A stretch of 64,000 nucleotides of DNA from Bradyrhizobium genosp. SA-3 (GTDB taxonomy: Bacteria > Pseudomonadota > Alphaproteobacteria > Rhizobiales > Xanthobacteraceae): contig NZ_PSRT01000007.1 in assembly GCF_004212635.1 (NCBI RefSeq), positions 1 to 64,000 on the forward strand, given 5' to 3'. A model generated the notes under the pieces. It did not search any database. It worked only from the letters and a program-made list of their open reading frames with translations, and had not been told where the DNA came from. Shown here in pieces: positions 27,747 to 36,288 of the stretch. How positions within the stretch are numbered: position 1 is the stretch's first letter; each line of letters starts with the position of its first letter. Position numbers and translations under genes: made by a program.

Positions 27747-28922
27747 CTACTTCATCAACCCCGCCGCCGTGAGCGCGCGCGTGATGATCTGGCCGAGATC
27801 GAAGCTGCGTGTCCGCTCGGGCTTCGCCTCGACCGGCTGTGCGGCGACCGCTGCGCGGATCGAGCGGGCGAGATGCGGCGCGGGCGTCAGCGCCGGCTTC
27901 GGCGTTGCAGGCTTTGCCTCCGCCTTTGGCGCCGCCTCCGCAATCCAGCCGGTGAGACCGAAGAACTTTGCGATGTGGTAGGACGAGGAGATGCCGGCCT
28001 CGATCAGGAACGCGCCTTCCATGCCGTAACGCTGGTCGTTGTCGGCAAGGCCGAGCGGCGTGCCGTGCGCCATGTCGGTGATGGCGTAGGATTCGACCAG
28101 GGTCTCGCCGTCCTGGTTCCACCAGGCCTGGCGCGGATAGCCGTCGACATTGGTCTCGGCCATCGGCACCTCAGGCAGACCGTGGAGATCGAGCCATTGC
28201 TTGACGATCTCGTTGGCATTGCCGGGATTGACGGTGCGGTCGGCGCTGCCGTGCCACACCGACACCTTCGGCCAGGGACCACGATGGTTGGTGGCGTTGC
28301 GCACGAGATCGCCGAGCTCGCGCGCCGGACGCGCCGGGGAATGAAACATGCCGTCCAGCGCCTCGCGCAGGTTCGAGGCGATGCCATAGGGCAAGCCCGC
28401 GATCACCGCGCCGGCTGCGAAAACTTCCGGATAGGTCGCAAGCATCACCGATGTCATGCCGCCGCCGGCGGACAGGCCGGTGATGAAGATGCGCCTCTGA
28501 TCGATGCGATGCGCTTCCACCATGTGGGCGATCATCTCGCGGATCGAACGCGCCTCACCGTTGTCCCGTGCGGTGTCCTCCGGATTGAACCAGTTGAAGC
28601 AGGTGTTGCCGTTGTTGATCCTCTGCTGCTCGGGCATCAGCAGCGCGAAGCCGTAATGCTTCGCCAGCGTCGACCAGCCGGCGCCGAGATCGTAGCCGGA
28701 AGCGATCTGGCCGCAGCCATGCAGCACGACGACGAGCGCGCGCGGCTTCTGCAGCTGCGTCGGCACGAAGGCGAACATGCGCAAGGCCCCCGGATTGTCA
28801 CCGAAGCCCGTGACCTCTTGCAGTGGGCTGGATGAATCCGCGCTGCGGCCGAGCTCGGCGAAGCGCAGACCGTCCAGCTTTGGCAGACGTCTCAACAGAT
28901 CGACATTTCGGGCTAGTGACAC
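27747..28922 (-). CDS. PHB depolymerase-family alpha/beta-hydrolase esterase
   Basis: A 391-residue alpha/beta hydrolase of the esterase PHB (LpqC/feruloyl esterase) group. It has the oxyanion strand ALVVVLHGCGQ, lipase box GLSAGGGM (Ser near residue 160), DRTVNPGN with the acid and MAHGTPLG with the His. There is no signal peptide, although relatives are often secreted. An Ala/Pro-rich linker leads to a short C-terminal tail. I start at GTG 28922, which has AGGAAG six bases upstream; a TTG at 28949 also opens the frame. Substrate uncertain. Confidence 0.85.
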   Translation of the reverse strand: MSLARNVDLLRRLPKLDGLRFAELGRSADSSSPLQEVTGFGDNPGALRMFAFVPTQLQKPRALVVVLHGCGQIASGYDLGAGWSTLAKHYGFALLMPEQQRINNGNTCFNWFNPEDTARDNGEARSIREMIAHMVEAHRIDQRRIFITGLSAGGGMTSVMLATYPEVFAAGAVIAGLPYGIASNLREALDGMFHSPARPARELGDLVRNATNHRGPWPKVSVWHGSADRTVNPGNANEIVKQWLDLHGLPEVPMAETNVDGYPRQAWWNQDGETLVESYAITDMAHGTPLGLADNDQRYGMEGAFLIEAGISSSYHIAKFFGLTGWIAEAAPKAEAKPATPKPALTPAPHLARSIRAAVAAQPVEAKPERTRSFDLGQIITRALTAAGLMK

Positions 28923-29063
28923 GGCAACTTCCTGGTGGGCAACTTCCAACGTTCAGCCAAACCAGATAGTTGCTGCGTTGCAAAATAAAAAGACCGTGCG
29001 CTGTCAATCGCGCGAAAATCGCCGGGATTTCCCGCGGAATCCGCACTTATTAACCGCTATGCC

Positions 29064-30476
29064 TCAACTTGGTGCAGAGGCGCGGCGCATCCAGGCCAGA
29101 AATGCGGCGCAGATCATGATGAATGTCACAAACAGCGCAAGCGAGACGAGAAATCCTGCGCGCGCTGATTGCAAGGATTCGACGGCGAAGAACAATGTGC
29201 CGATTGCGGCCACTCCGGCCGCATTTCCGATCTGCGCCGTGGTGCCGTACATGCCGGAGGCCGAGCCTGCGGCGACAGGTTTTACGCTCGCGAGCACCGC
29301 ACCCGACAACGGCGCCATCACCAGTCCCTGACCGTAGCCGAAGACGATCATCGTGAGCGCAAGCGCAATCGGCGTCGGTGCATCGACATAGAGCGCGACG
29401 AGCGCAAGCGCAGCAAGGCCTGCGATCTGGAGCGCGCAGCCCTCGAGCAACACCTTGGTGCCGCGATGCCGCGCCCGTGCGCCGCTGTGGCGCGAGGCCA
29501 CGACGAAGGCAAGCGCGAGCGGGATGAAGGCCATGCCGGCCGTGAGCGGCGGGATCTTCAAGCCGCGCTGCATGTACAGCGTCATCACTAGGTAGAACGA
29601 GAGGTTGGCGACGAAAAAGAAGAACGCCGCGCCGAGCCCGCGCAGGAAGGCTGCGTCCGACAGCAGCGTGAGATCGATCAGCGGCATGCCGCCGTCGCGC
29701 GCGACCGCGTGCTCCAGCTTCAGGAACGCGGCGAGGATCGCGCCGCCGCTTGCCATCACTGCCCATAGCCACGGCGCCCAGCCGACATCGTGACCGAACA
29801 GCAGCGGCCCGATCAGGCATAACAAGCCTGCGAACAGCACCACGCTGCCCTTGATGTCGAGCTTTGTACCTGATCGCCGCGGCACCGACGGCATGATGCG
29901 CCAGGCGGCAGCGGCGATGGCGAGGCCACCGGGCACGTTGACGAAGAACACCGCGCGCCAGCCGGTGCCGGCGAGATCGAGAGTGACCAGCAGACCGCCA
30001 AGCAGGAAGCCCGCGGCGCCGGCAAGCCCGAGCACGATGCCATAGATGGCGAAGGCGCGGCTGCGCGTCTCGTCCGTGAACAACAGATGCAGCGTCGCCA
30101 GCACCTGCGGCACCATCAGCGCCGCGGTCGCGCCCTGCGCCAGCCGGGCGATGATCAGCTCTGCGCCAGATTGCGCGAGGCCGCACCACAGCGACGTCAG
30201 GGTGAAGCCGAGCACGCCCGCCAGGAAGACATTCTTGGTGCCGTGAATGTCGCCAAGCCGGCCGCCAGTGACGACCAGCGTGGCATAGGCGATCAGGTAG
30301 ATCGCAATCACGGATTCGATCTGCGCCGGCGACGCTTTCAGATCGACCGCGATGGTGGGGATGGCGACGTTGACCACGAAGGCGTCGACGCCGAACATGA
30401 ACTGGGCGGCGACGACGATGGCCAGCACCCACCAGCGGCGCGAGGAGTCGAGCTGTCGTGTGACGATCTGATGCAT
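29064..30476 (-). CDS. MFS transporter, DHA2 (EmrB/QacA) family
   Basis: A 470-residue inner-membrane protein with about 14 hydrophobic segments. The first loop carries VTGGRLGDIHGTKNVFLAGV (MFS motif A), and FMFGVDAFVVNVAIPTIAVDLKA and GGLLVTLDLAGTGWRAVFFVNVPGG are typical of proton-driven multidrug exporters. No EmrA-like partner lies next to it. The ATG at 30476 (MHQIVTRQ) fits. A drug or toxicant efflux role is inferred from family. Confidence 0.9.
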   Translation of the reverse strand: MHQIVTRQLDSSRRWWVLAIVVAAQFMFGVDAFVVNVAIPTIAVDLKASPAQIESVIAIYLIAYATLVVTGGRLGDIHGTKNVFLAGVLGFTLTSLWCGLAQSGAELIIARLAQGATAALMVPQVLATLHLLFTDETRSRAFAIYGIVLGLAGAAGFLLGGLLVTLDLAGTGWRAVFFVNVPGGLAIAAAAWRIMPSVPRRSGTKLDIKGSVVLFAGLLCLIGPLLFGHDVGWAPWLWAVMASGGAILAAFLKLEHAVARDGGMPLIDLTLLSDAAFLRGLGAAFFFFVANLSFYLVMTLYMQRGLKIPPLTAGMAFIPLALAFVVASRHSGARARHRGTKVLLEGCALQIAGLAALALVALYVDAPTPIALALTMIVFGYGQGLVMAPLSGAVLASVKPVAAGSASGMYGTTAQIGNAAGVAAIGTLFFAVESLQSARAGFLVSLALFVTFIMICAAFLAWMRRASAPS

Positions 30477-30863
30477 GGGAGCATGATCCCGGACTATCGT
30501 TGCCGGATCATTTCAGATCCCGTGCGGTGTCGCGATTACCTGCGAGGTAGGATTCGCGTGCCTCATTCGAAGGCGCGATTGCTTCGCCTCTCCCCGCGTG
30601 CGGGGAGAGGCCGGAATTCAAACGCAGTTTGAATTCCGGGTGAGGGGGAGCTTCCGCGAGTCGCACTGCCACTGAATTTGCGGAAGCAGCCCCTCACCCC
30701 GCCCTCTCCCCGTAAGAACGGGGAGAGGGAGACGAGACATCTCATCGCGCCTCCGCGCATGCCTGCATTCCGCCGCGCGGGACACCGTGCGATTGCGTTC
30801 GCTTCCGCGAGCACGTAGCCTCGCCGCCTCAACAAACAGAAAATCGAAGCCGGAGAGAACGCC
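30477..30863. other. Intergenic region between divergent genes, holding a family C repeat
   Basis: No gene seen. The repeat takes 30586-30730; the remaining 133 bp before the LLM gene must hold its promoter, and GGAGAG lies just before that start. Nothing else recognised. Confidence 0.55.
30586..30730. repeat. Interspersed palindromic element, family C
   Basis: CGCCTCTCCCCGCGTGCGGG hairpin, then a GAATTCAAACGCAGTTTGAATTC palindrome (arms GAATTCAAAC/GTTTGAATTC), and a mirrored CCCTCTCCCCGTAAGAACGG half. Confidence 0.75.
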
Positions 30864-32099
30864 ATGGCGCGCCTGAAATTCGGAGCCTTTCTTGCCCCGC
30901 ATCACCCGGTCGGGGAGCATCCGATGCTCCAGTTCCGGCGCGATCTCGACCTGGCCGAGCAGCTCGATAGCCTCGGTTATGACGAGTTCTGGTGCGGCGA
31001 GCATCACTCTTCCGGCTGGGAGATGATCGCATCGCCCGAGATGTTCCTGGCCGCGGCCGGCGAGCGCACCAAGCGGATCAAGCTCGGCACCGGCGTGGTG
31101 TCGCTGCCCTACCACCACCCCTTCAACGTCGCCCAGCGCATGGTGCAGCTCGATCACATGACCGGCGGCCGCGCCATCTTCGGCTCCGGTCCCGGCGCGC
31201 TCGCCTCCGACGCGCATACGCTGGGCATTGACCCGATGACGCAGCGCGACCGCCAGGACGAGGCGATCGGCGTGATCCGCCGCCTCTTCAACGGCGAGCG
31301 CGTCACCGCGAAGAGCGACTGGTTCACCATGAACGACGCCGCGCTGCAGATCCTGCCGTTGCAGGAGGAAATGCCGTTCGTGGTGGCCTCGCAGATCTCT
31401 CCGTCCGGCATGACGCTGGCCGGCAAATACGGCATCGGCATCATCTCGCTGGGCTCGATGACGACGCAGGGTCTGATGTCGCTGCAGCAGCAATGGCAGT
31501 TCGCCGAGGACGCCGCGAAAAAACACGGCACCAGGGTGAGCCGCGCCGACTGGCGCGTGCTCCTGACCTGGCATATCGCCGAAACCCGCGAGCAGGCGCG
31601 CCGCGAAGCGGGCGCCGGGCTGATGCGCTGGCACAACGAATATAATGTCGGCACGCTGCAGCGGCCGGGTCTCACCGCTTTCTCCTCGCCCGATGAAGCC
31701 GTGGACAAGACCGCCTTCGTCGAGGGCGCAGCCTCCACCATCGGCACGCCCGACGATCTCGTCAAGACCATCAAGAACGTGATGCAGGTGTCCGGCGGCG
31801 TCGGCGCCATCATCGGCTTCGTGCACGACTGGGCCAATCCGGAAAACACCCGCCGCAGCTGGGACATGGTCGCGCGCTACGTCGTGCCGGAGATCAACGG
31901 CTACATCGACGGTCTTCGCAAGTCGCAAAAATTCGTGATCGAGAATCGCGCGATCTTCGAGCGCGCAGGCCAGGCTGTGATGGCCAAGATCATGGAGAAC
32001 GAGAAGGCCGCCGAGGCGCTGAAGGTGACCGGCCCCGGCCGCGTCGCCATTCCCGCCGTCAACGCCCCGGATTTGCAGAAAGAAGCGGCGAAGCGGTAG
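30864..32099 (+). CDS. LLM class flavin-dependent monooxygenase (limonene 1,2-monooxygenase-like)
   Basis: A 411-residue bacterial luciferase-like enzyme using reduced flavin and oxygen. The TIM-barrel start RLKFGAFLAPHHPVGEHP, the DEFWCGEHHSSGWE segment, LGTGVVSLPYHHPFNVAQR and GRAIFGSGPGAL match limonene-type monooxygenases. No flavin reductase is adjacent. The ATG at 30864 has GGAGAG upstream. It lies directly before a P450 gene (with a repeat between), so the two oxygenases may belong to one catabolic function, which is inference. Confidence 0.87.
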   Translation: MARLKFGAFLAPHHPVGEHPMLQFRRDLDLAEQLDSLGYDEFWCGEHHSSGWEMIASPEMFLAAAGERTKRIKLGTGVVSLPYHHPFNVAQRMVQLDHMTGGRAIFGSGPGALASDAHTLGIDPMTQRDRQDEAIGVIRRLFNGERVTAKSDWFTMNDAALQILPLQEEMPFVVASQISPSGMTLAGKYGIGIISLGSMTTQGLMSLQQQWQFAEDAAKKHGTRVSRADWRVLLTWHIAETREQARREAGAGLMRWHNEYNVGTLQRPGLTAFSSPDEAVDKTAFVEGAASTIGTPDDLVKTIKNVMQVSGGVGAIIGFVHDWANPENTRRSWDMVARYVVPEINGYIDGLRKSQKFVIENRAIFERAGQAVMAKIMENEKAAEALKVTGPGRVAIPAVNAPDLQKEAAKR

Positions 32100-32109
32100 G
32101 TCTATCTCT

Positions 32110-32229
32110 GTCGTCCCGGCGAAAGCCGGGACCCATAACCCCAAGGAGCAATTTTTCGCGAGCTGACAACCGCGAGTCTTCGCCAAACACAATTCGGTGG
32201 CTATGGGTCCCGGCCTTCGCCGGGACGAC
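32110..32229. repeat. Interspersed palindromic element, family A
   Basis: GTCGTCCCGGCGAAAGCCGG and inverse CCGGCCTTCGCCGGGACGAC ends with CCCATAACC middle arms. Between the LLM and P450 genes on the same strand. Confidence 0.8.
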
Positions 32230-32327
32230 GATGATGATACGTGTCGCGATTTTGTGCGCAAGACGACCGCAGCTCATCGCGACCGGATCGTGCTATGCTC
32301 GCGGAGCTTGCCAACCGGAGCATCGTC

Positions 32328-33704
32328 ATGTCGATGCAGAATGTGGCCGCCCCTGCGCTTGGCTTCACCCCGCCCAGACGCAATGAGCTGACCCACATCC
32401 CCGGCGACGAAGGCTGGCCGATCATCGGCAAGACCTTGCAGGTGCTCGCCGACCCCAAGGGCCACATCGAGGCGAACGGTGCCAAATACGGCCCGGTCTA
32501 CCGCACGCACATTTTCGGCGAGACCAATGTCGTGCTGCTCGGGCCCGAGGCCAACGAGCTCGTGCTGTTCGACCAGCAGAAACTGTTCTCCTCGACGCAC
32601 GGCTGGAACAAGGTGCTCGGCCTGTTGTTTCCGCGCGGCTTGATGCTGCTCGATTTCGACGAGCACCGCCTGCATCGCAAGGCGCTGTCGGTCGCGTTCA
32701 AGGCGGGGCCGATGAAGTCATATCTCAGCGATCTCGATCGCGGCATTTCCGCGCGCGTGGCGCAGTGGAAGGCCAAACCCGGCGAGATGCAGCTTTATCC
32801 GGCGATGAAGCAGCTCACGCTCGATCTCGCTGCGGCCTCGTTCCTCGGCGCCGACATCGGCCCCGAGGTCGACGAAATCAACCGCGCCTTCGTCGACATG
32901 GTCGCGGCCGCCGTCGCCCCGGTCCGCCGCCCCGTGCCCGGCACCCAGATGGCGCGAGGGGTGAAGGGACGCAAACGCATCGTCGCCTATTTCCGCGAGC
33001 AGATTCCGCTGCGACGCGGAAATCACGGCGGCGATGACCTGTTCTCGCAGCTCTGCCGCGCGACCCACGAGGACGGCGCGCTGCTCTCGGAGCAGGATAT
33101 CATCGACCATATGAGCTTTTTGATGATGGCGGCGCACGACACGCTGACCTCGTCGCTGACCTCCTTCATCGGCGAGCTCGCCGCCAATCCGGACTGGCAG
33201 GACAGGCTGCGGGCGGAGGTCCTCGCGCTCGGCCTTGCCCCGGATGCGCCGAGCAGCTTCGACGATCTGGAAAAAATGCCGCTGACGGAGATGGCGTTCA
33301 AGGAGACGCTGCGGATCAAGCCGCCGGTGCCCTCGATGCCGCGCCGCTCGATGCGCGATTTCAGCTTCAAGGGCTTTACGGTTCCGGCCGGCACCGCCGT
33401 AGGCGTCAATCCGCTCTACACCCATCACATGAAGGACATCTGGCCGCAGCCGGACCGGTTCGACCCCCTGCGCTTCACCGAGGAGGCGCAGCGTGGCCGC
33501 CACCGCTTCGCCTTTGTGCCGTTCGGCGGCGGCGCGCATATGTGCCTCGGCCTGCACTTCGCCTATATGCAGGCGAAGTGCTTCGCGCGGCATTTCCTGC
33601 AGAACATCGAGGTATCGCTGCAGCCGGGTTACAAGCCGGACTGGCAGATGTGGCCGATCCCCAAGCCGCGAGACGGTTTGCGGGTGCGGGTGAAGGCGGT
33701 GTGA
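32328..33704 (+). CDS. Cytochrome P450
   Basis: A 458-residue soluble bacterial P450. The heme loop reads FVPFGGGAHMCLGLHFA (Cys ligand about residue 403), the oxygen-activating I helix is MMAAHDTLTSSL, and the K helix is FKETLRIKPPVPSMPRR (ExxR). Start ATG 32328 has GGAG seven bases upstream; ATG 32295 is less likely. No ferredoxin or reductase is nearby, so electrons come from elsewhere. Relatives are of the CYP120/CYP26-like bacterial type; substrate unknown. Confidence 0.92.
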   Translation: MSMQNVAAPALGFTPPRRNELTHIPGDEGWPIIGKTLQVLADPKGHIEANGAKYGPVYRTHIFGETNVVLLGPEANELVLFDQQKLFSSTHGWNKVLGLLFPRGLMLLDFDEHRLHRKALSVAFKAGPMKSYLSDLDRGISARVAQWKAKPGEMQLYPAMKQLTLDLAAASFLGADIGPEVDEINRAFVDMVAAAVAPVRRPVPGTQMARGVKGRKRIVAYFREQIPLRRGNHGGDDLFSQLCRATHEDGALLSEQDIIDHMSFLMMAAHDTLTSSLTSFIGELAANPDWQDRLRAEVLALGLAPDAPSSFDDLEKMPLTEMAFKETLRIKPPVPSMPRRSMRDFSFKGFTVPAGTAVGVNPLYTHHMKDIWPQPDRFDPLRFTEEAQRGRHRFAFVPFGGGAHMCLGLHFAYMQAKCFARHFLQNIEVSLQPGYKPDWQMWPIPKPRDGLRVRVKAV

Positions 33705-33710
33705 GCCTCC

Positions 33711-33834
33711 CGTGTCCCGGACGCGCGAAGCGCGAGCCGGGACCCAGAATTTTGCGACACGTTCAGCTCGGAGAGATGGGCCCCGGCTCTGCAGCGCACC
33801 GCTGAAGGAGCGCTGCGCTGCGTCCGGGGCACGA
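33711..33834. repeat. Interspersed palindromic element, family F-like
   Basis: CGTGTCCCGGACGCGCGAAG ... GCTGCGTCCGGGGCACGAG inverted ends with internal CCGGGACCCAG/CTGGGCCCCGG-like arms. It directly follows the P450 stop. Confidence 0.6.
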
Positions 33835-33853
33835 GAACTCCCTGGCGAGATAT

Positions 33854-33976
33854 CGTAGGATGGGGCAAAGCCACCGGGTCGCGCGTACGCGCGCCCGATG
33901 ACAGGCTCCGCGTGCCCACCACGCCGCTCCGGTCTCGAACATCGATGGTGGGCACGCTGCGCTTTGCCCACCCTAC
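33854..33976. repeat. Interspersed palindromic element, family B
   Basis: CGTAGGATGGGGCAAAGCC at one end and GCGCTTTGCCCACCCTACG at the other, with an insertion matching the GCGCCCGATGACAGGCTCCG piece seen at 14880-14895, so this copy is a mosaic of families B and F. Confidence 0.65.
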
Positions 33977-33995
33977 GGCTTCGGCGCCGTGGCTC

Positions 33996-34835
33996 CTACG
34001 TCCCCTGGTCGAACGCCTTGCGCAAGGCCACATAACCCTGCTGCTGCTGGCTCCAGTTGCGGCCACCGGTCATGGCACCGTCGATGACGAGGTCGTGGCC
34101 GTTGATGAAGCTGGATTCGTCGCTCGCCAGGAACACCGCGGCGTGGGCGATGTCATCGGGGAGACCGGCGCGCGGGATCGGCTGCGCGGTCTTGTAGACC
34201 TCGCGCATCACCGCCGGCGTCTTCTCGGCCGCGTCGGTCGACAGCCCCAGCGCCTTGCCGAAGATGCCGGTTGCGATCGCGCCGGGCGAGATCGAGTTGA
34301 CGCGCACATTGGACTCGCCGAGCTCCATCGCCACGCATTTGGTGAGATGGATCACCGCCGCCTTGGCCGCGCTATAGACCATCGAGGACGAGAACCCGGC
34401 GAGACGGCCGGCGATGCTGCCATTGTTGATGATGCTGCCAAAACCCTGCTTCTTCATGTGGGGCGCGGCGTGCTTCATGCCGAGCATGACGCTGCGCACC
34501 AGCGTCGCCATCGCCGCATCGAACCGCTCGACCTCGAGGCCCTCGATGCCCCCGGTCTGTGCCGGGCCGCCCGCATTATTGAACAGGCAGTCGATCCGGC
34601 CGAATGTGTCGACCGCGAGCGCGATCAGCGCCTGCATCTGCGCTTCGACGGTGACGTCGGTCTGGCGGAAGATGCAAGTCGCCCCGAGCTGCTTCGCCAG
34701 CGCCTCGCCTTCCGGCACGCGCCGACCCGCGATCACAATTTTGGCACCTTCGGCAACGAAGACTTCCGCGGTACGCAATCCGATCCCGCTCGTCGCGCCG
34801 GTGATGACCGCAACCTTGCCGTCCAGCCTGCCCAT
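33996..34835 (-). CDS. SDR family NAD(P)-dependent oxidoreductase
   Basis: A 279-residue classical short-chain dehydrogenase: TGATSGIG nucleotide-binding loop (residues 13-20), CLFNNAG, catalytic Ser-Tyr-Lys in NGSIAGRLAG...VYSAAKAA, and SPGAIATGIFG after the active site. The R-rich GRRVPEG after strand 2 suggests NADP or NAD with a basic neighbour. The ATG at 34835 (MGRLDGKVAVITG) is the family start; the longer open frame upstream is antisense to the kinase gene. It lies tail to tail with the P450 gene. Confidence 0.93.
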   Translation of the reverse strand: MGRLDGKVAVITGATSGIGLRTAEVFVAEGAKIVIAGRRVPEGEALAKQLGATCIFRQTDVTVEAQMQALIALAVDTFGRIDCLFNNAGGPAQTGGIEGLEVERFDAAMATLVRSVMLGMKHAAPHMKKQGFGSIINNGSIAGRLAGFSSSMVYSAAKAAVIHLTKCVAMELGESNVRVNSISPGAIATGIFGKALGLSTDAAEKTPAVMREVYKTAQPIPRAGLPDDIAHAAVFLASDESSFINGHDLVIDGAMTGGRNWSQQQQGYVALRKAFDQGT

Positions 34836-35015
34836 GGAATGTTCCCGTTTTTGAATGATTTGATTTTCAGATGGCGGACACTGACAGATGACGGCGCCGC
34901 GACGGTCACTATTCCCGCCGGCCCGCGGCAAGGCAAGCTTTGCTTGCGCGTCCGACATGCGTAACATTCGCAACCATGGCTCGATTTTCGAACGGGCATC
35001 GCGACCGGGCGGGGC

Positions 35016-35981
35016 ATGGGGAAGCTGATCGACGAGTTCCGCAAAGGCTGGCAGGGCGTGGCACCGCCATCGCTCGGTCTGAGCATCGCCTTTGCGGTCG
35101 TCTGCCTGCTGATTGCGACGCTGGTGCGCTGGGGTCTCGCGCATGTCCGGCCCGACGTCTACTTCACCCCGTATTTCCCGGCCGTGTTCTTTGCCGCCGC
35201 GTTCGGCGGCTTCCGGATCGGCATCGTGACGGCACTCGTCGGCGGCGTGCTCGGCGTCGTCGTCAATTTCGGCGATGCCTTTGCCGATCGCGCCCGGTTT
35301 GCCCTGCTGACGCTCTATTGGGTGGTCTGTGCGCTCACCATCTGGGGCGTCGAGCATTATCGCTCGCTGCTGATCGAACAGCGCCGGATTTCCAAGCGCC
35401 TGATCGAGGAAGAAGACTATCGCAAGCTGCTGGTCGATGAGCTCCAGCACCGACTGAAGAACAAGCTGTCGACGGTGCACGCCGTGCTGCACCAGGTGCT
35501 GCACGACCAGCCGCAGGTCTGGGCCCGCATCGATCCGAGGCTGCGGTCGCTGGCCACGACCGACGATTTGATCTCGCGGATCGACAAGGCGGGCTGCGAC
35601 ATCCGCGATCTCCTGATCTCGGAACTCGGACCTTACGGCCACGTCCGCTTCACGCTCAATGGCGACCGGCTGTTCCTGCCGCCGAAGCTCGCAGTCACGC
35701 TGTCACTGATGTTTCACGAGCTCGCCACCAACGCGGGCAAGTATGGTGCGTTCTCTGCGCCGCGCGGATTGTTGCAGGTATCATGGACGGTCACCGGCGA
35801 TCGCCTGACCATCACCTGGGACGAGACCGAGGGACCGAGCATCGGCGAAGTGTCGGCACCGGGCTTCGGCACCAAATTGCTGAAGTCGGCGCTAACCGGC
35901 TTCGACGGCAAGACCGAGCTCTCATTCTTGAAGACCGGCCTCCATTGCATCATGCAATGCCGTATCCCCAAGAGCGGCTGA
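35016..35981 (+). CDS. Sensor histidine kinase, HWE/HisKA_2 type
   Basis: A 321-residue membrane kinase. Three to four membrane segments fill residues 20-112, with little periplasmic loop. The phospho-acceptor region reads VDELQHRLKNKLSTV (His near 145), typical of HisKA_2/HWE kinases; FHELATNAGKYGAF is the N box and TITWDETEGP holds the diagnostic W-x-E. The last segment GFGTKLL is the G box. No response regulator is adjacent, so it is an orphan; general stress kinases of this kind pair with PhyR-type regulators, but nothing here shows it. Confidence 0.88.
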   Translation: MGKLIDEFRKGWQGVAPPSLGLSIAFAVVCLLIATLVRWGLAHVRPDVYFTPYFPAVFFAAAFGGFRIGIVTALVGGVLGVVVNFGDAFADRARFALLTLYWVVCALTIWGVEHYRSLLIEQRRISKRLIEEEDYRKLLVDELQHRLKNKLSTVHAVLHQVLHDQPQVWARIDPRLRSLATTDDLISRIDKAGCDIRDLLISELGPYGHVRFTLNGDRLFLPPKLAVTLSLMFHELATNAGKYGAFSAPRGLLQVSWTVTGDRLTITWDETEGPSIGEVSAPGFGTKLLKSALTGFDGKTELSFLKTGLHCIMQCRIPKSG

Positions 35982-36288
35982 CGGACAACAAAGTTAGGTC
36001 GATCGGGTGACCTCTCCCCAACGGGGAGAGGTGTGACTACGGCTTGCACCGTTTCAACCCAGGCTCATCGCGGGATCAGGTTCGATACAAGCGAAAGAGA
36101 ACCGCGCGCTCCGCTCGCAGTTTCGCGGGCGCATTGACCCTCTGTTAATGACGATCGACGTCGCGCGTCGCATCGTCGCAAGTTTCGTCCAAAACACCCC
36201 CGTATTTCCTCGGACCCCTTAACCAAACTTAAGAGGGAACCGCGCTAGATCGCGCCCATTGCAAAAGCGCGCTGAAACAACAAGATTC
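35982..36288. other. Intergenic region, half repeat and promoter space
   Basis: A single family C half hairpin ACCTCTCCCC-AAC-GGGGAGAGGT (36010-36032) directly follows the kinase gene and may end its transcript. The remaining 250 bp carry no recognisable gene; the AT-richer stretch 36190-36240 before the next start is the likely promoter. Confidence 0.5.
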
